A stretch of 64,000 bases of DNA from Porphyrobacter sp. ULC335 (GTDB lineage: Bacteria; Pseudomonadota; Alphaproteobacteria; Sphingomonadales; Sphingomonadaceae), in assembly GCF_025917005.1 (NCBI RefSeq), contig NZ_CP078091.1, positions 2,356,001 through 2,420,000 on the forward strand. Reading direction: 5' to 3'. The position numbers and the translations under genes were made by a program. The notes beneath the pieces are model-generated. The model saw only the letters and a program-made list of their open reading frames with translations. It searched no databases and had not been told where the DNA came from. Of this stretch, positions 62,619 through 64,000 are shown in pieces. The stretch's first letter is position 1, and every line of letters starts with the position of its first letter.

Positions 62619-62975
62619 TCACGCGCCGGGAGTGGCGGCGGGTGATGAGGGGGCCTGTGCGGCAAGGCGCACGCGATCGAGCCGCGCGTTGCCGATGACG
62701 ACACGAATGGCGGGCGCAGTCGCTGCCAGCGCGGTCTCGCGGCATTCGCGCTCAAGCCGCAGCGATACGCCATCTCGGCCGCCATTGGCGCAGAGCTGGC
62801 GGATCTTGGTGCGCACACGTTCGTCGAGGCGCGCTGCGCCATCGGGGGTAGCCAGATCAAGATCGGAATGAGGGACGTCCACCTCGAAATCGGTCTGGTT
62901 TGCGGGATTGGCGAAGACCGCCACCGGGCTGGTGAGAGCGAGCGCGGCGACAGCAAGGGTAAGACGAAGGGACAT
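62619..62975 (-). CDS. UrcA-family exported protein
   Basis: 118 aa from ATG 62975 with AGGAG as ribosome site (about 8 bp upstream). Signal peptide RLTLAVAALALTSPVAVFANP. The mature part has the UrcA signature FEVDVPHSDLDLATPDGAARLDERVRTKIRQLC and a second Cys in RECRETALA. The family is named after a Caulobacter gene strongly induced by uranium; its function is unknown. A promoter with an inverted repeat lies upstream. Confidence 0.88.
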   Translation of the reverse strand: MSLRLTLAVAALALTSPVAVFANPANQTDFEVDVPHSDLDLATPDGAARLDERVRTKIRQLCANGGRDGVSLRLERECRETALAATAPAIRVVIGNARLDRVRLAAQAPSSPAATPGA

Positions 62976-63012
62976 GCGGTTTCTCCTGGGGAGGAAGAGT
63001 GAAGTAAGCCAC

Positions 63013-63083
63013 GACAACCGTCCAAATGTCAGGTTGTCCTGACTATATGTCGCGATTCGCTGACTATGTCAAGACAACCTGAC
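63013..63083 (-). promoter_or_regulatory. Promoter with flanking perfect 11-bp inverted repeat upstream of urcA
   Basis: GTCAGGTTGTC (63028-63038) and its exact reverse complement GACAACCTGAC (63073-63083) frame a minus-strand promoter: -35 TTGACA (63072-63067) and -10 TATAGT (63047-63042, 19-bp spacer). A third GACAACC occurs at 63013-63019, and TGAC...GTC units (63040, 63061, 63080) recur. Such placement would let a repressor close the promoter; the XRE protein of the same cluster is the natural candidate. Confidence 0.6.
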
Positions 63084-63180
63084 TTTGTGTCACCATAGCC
63101 TGACCCATCATCGCGGCACTCCCCGTGTTGCTGCGCTGCGGCATTGACGCAAATGGGGTGTTCGGCCATGGCCTGCCGCC

Positions 63181-64000
63181 ATGAGTGCAGCACCCGCTTT
63201 CACCCCCGTAGCCCGCGATCCTGCGCGCTCGTTTCAGGACATGATCCTGACGCTCCATGATTTCTGGAGCGCCAATGGCTGCGTGATTCTGCAACCCTAT
63301 GACATGCGCATGGGCGCGGGCACGTTTCACACGGCAACCACGCTGCGCGCTTTGGGGCCGGAGCCGTGGAATGCGGCTTTTGTGCAGCCCTGCCGCCGCC
63401 CGACTGACGGGCGCTATGGCGAGAACCCCAACCGGCTTCAGCACTACTACCAGTATCAGGTGATCCTGAAGCCCTCGCCGTCTGACATTCAGGAGCTGTA
63501 CCTCCAAAGCCTCGCGGCGATTGGCATTGACCCGCTAGCGCATGACATCCGGTTCGTTGAAGACGACTGGGAAAGCCCGACGCTGGGTGCTTGGGGGCTG
63601 GGCTGGGAGGTCTGGTGCGACGGGATGGAAGTCACCCAGTTTACCTATTTCCAGCAGATGGGCGGCTTTGATTGCAAACCGGTCGCGGGCGAGTTGACCT
63701 ACGGGCTCGAACGGCTCGCGATGTATATTCAGGGCGTCGACAACGTCTATGACCTCGCGTTCAATTCCTCGGGCGTATCCTACGGCGACGTGTTCCTTGA
63801 GAACGAACGCCAGATGTCGAAGTGGAACTTCGAAGTCGCGGATACGGACGCGCTGTTCGACCTCTTCGCCAAGGCCGAGGCCGAGTGCCGCAACGCGCTG
63901 TCCGCTGGCGTGCCCATCGCTGCCTACGAGCAGGCGGTCGAGGCCAGCCATGTATTCAACCTGCTGCAAGCGCGCGGCGTGATCTCGGTGCAGGAACGCG
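63181..64000 (+). CDS. glyQ: Glycyl-tRNA synthetase alpha subunit (3' end outside window)
   Basis: At least 273 codons, open to the window edge. Core: [77 protein letters not shown] (class II motif 2 with conserved Arg) and [23 protein letters not shown]. The alpha subunit binds ATP and glycine; glyS should follow beyond the window. Start ATG 63181. Confidence 0.97.
   Translation, partial: MSAAPAFTPVARDPARSFQDMILTLHDFWSANGCVILQPYDMRMGAGTFHTATTLRALGPEPWNAAFVQPCRRPTDGRYGENPNRLQHYYQYQVILKPSPSDIQELYLQSLAAIGIDPLAHDIRFVEDDWESPTLGAWGLGWEVWCDGMEVTQFTYFQQMGGFDCKPVAGELTYGLERLAMYIQGVDNVYDLAFNSSGVSYGDVFLENERQMSKWNFEVADTDALFDLFAKAEAECRNALSAGVPIAAYEQAVEASHVFNLLQARGVISVQER

Overview
The window is a 64 kb stretch of ordinary, gene-dense, GC-rich chromosome, most likely from an alphaproteobacterium of the order Sphingomonadales (Erythrobacteraceae-like). 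Grounds for this are the gene set (two Coq4-type ubiquinone proteins, DUF3052, DUF4170, UrcA, TraB/GumN pairs, RibB with a dead RibA half, a sigma-70 with long acidic inserts), the gene orders (yqeY-dnaG-rpoD, rpiB-glyA-nrdR, mreBCD-mrdA-rodA) and many ATGA or TGATG stop/start overlaps. The taxonomic call is inference from gene content. No rRNA operon, insertion sequence, prophage or CRISPR array is visible. There is one tRNA (Lys, anticodon CTT).

Layout. 1-8.1 kb: 3' end of serB, two coq4 paralogues flanking an iodotyrosine-deiodinase-like nitroreductase, a TetR/DUF3052 pair divergent from a membrane protein, purL, two membrane genes. 8.2-20 kb (+ strand): xseB, ispA, an AIM24 protein, coaD, a periplasmic cyclophilin, queA, a very AT-rich leader with two tandem unknown 107-108 aa proteins, an ABC exporter, an outer-membrane beta-barrel, tgt, an S9 peptidase and chorismate mutase. 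20-31 kb (- strand): rpsD, trmJ-type methyltransferase, nrdR, glyA, rpiB, a DUF2059 protein, a broken second copy of the rpiB 5' end, rpoD, dnaG, a GIY-YIG protein among REP-like repeats, yqeY. 31-36.8 kb (+): carA, an unknown 109-codon gene, carB, greA. 36.8-44 kb: GNAT, DUF4170, a four-gene YqjD/YqjE-like membrane set, eno, a winged-helix regulator, ribH and an HTH-RibB-RibX fusion. 44-53 kb: methyltransferase, tRNA-Lys, the mre/mrd elongasome operon, mutL. 53-64 kb: RidA-like protein, ychF, a phosphoesterase, rplY-pth with two inserted genes, two TraB/GumN proteins, an XRE-regulated membrane-protein operon headed by urcA, and the 5' part of glyQ.

How the genes work together. Most of the window is housekeeping: purine and pyrimidine synthesis (purL, carAB), translation and tRNA modification (rpsD, rplY, pth, queA, tgt, trmJ, glyQ), replication, repair and transcription (dnaG, rpoD, greA, mutL, xseB), cofactors (coaD, ribBH, ispA, coq4) and cell elongation (mreBCD, mrdA, rodA). 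The less ordinary parts are small inserts that interrupt gene orders usually conserved elsewhere (carA/carB, pth/ychF, queA/tgt, yqeY/dnaG), often with lower GC. The best candidates for something undescribed are the UrcA/XRE membrane operon with a promoter framed by a perfect 11-bp inverted repeat, the tandem 107-108 aa proteins behind an AT-rich leader, the gene embedded between carA and carB, and the HTH-RibB fusion with a palindrome just upstream of its start codon.
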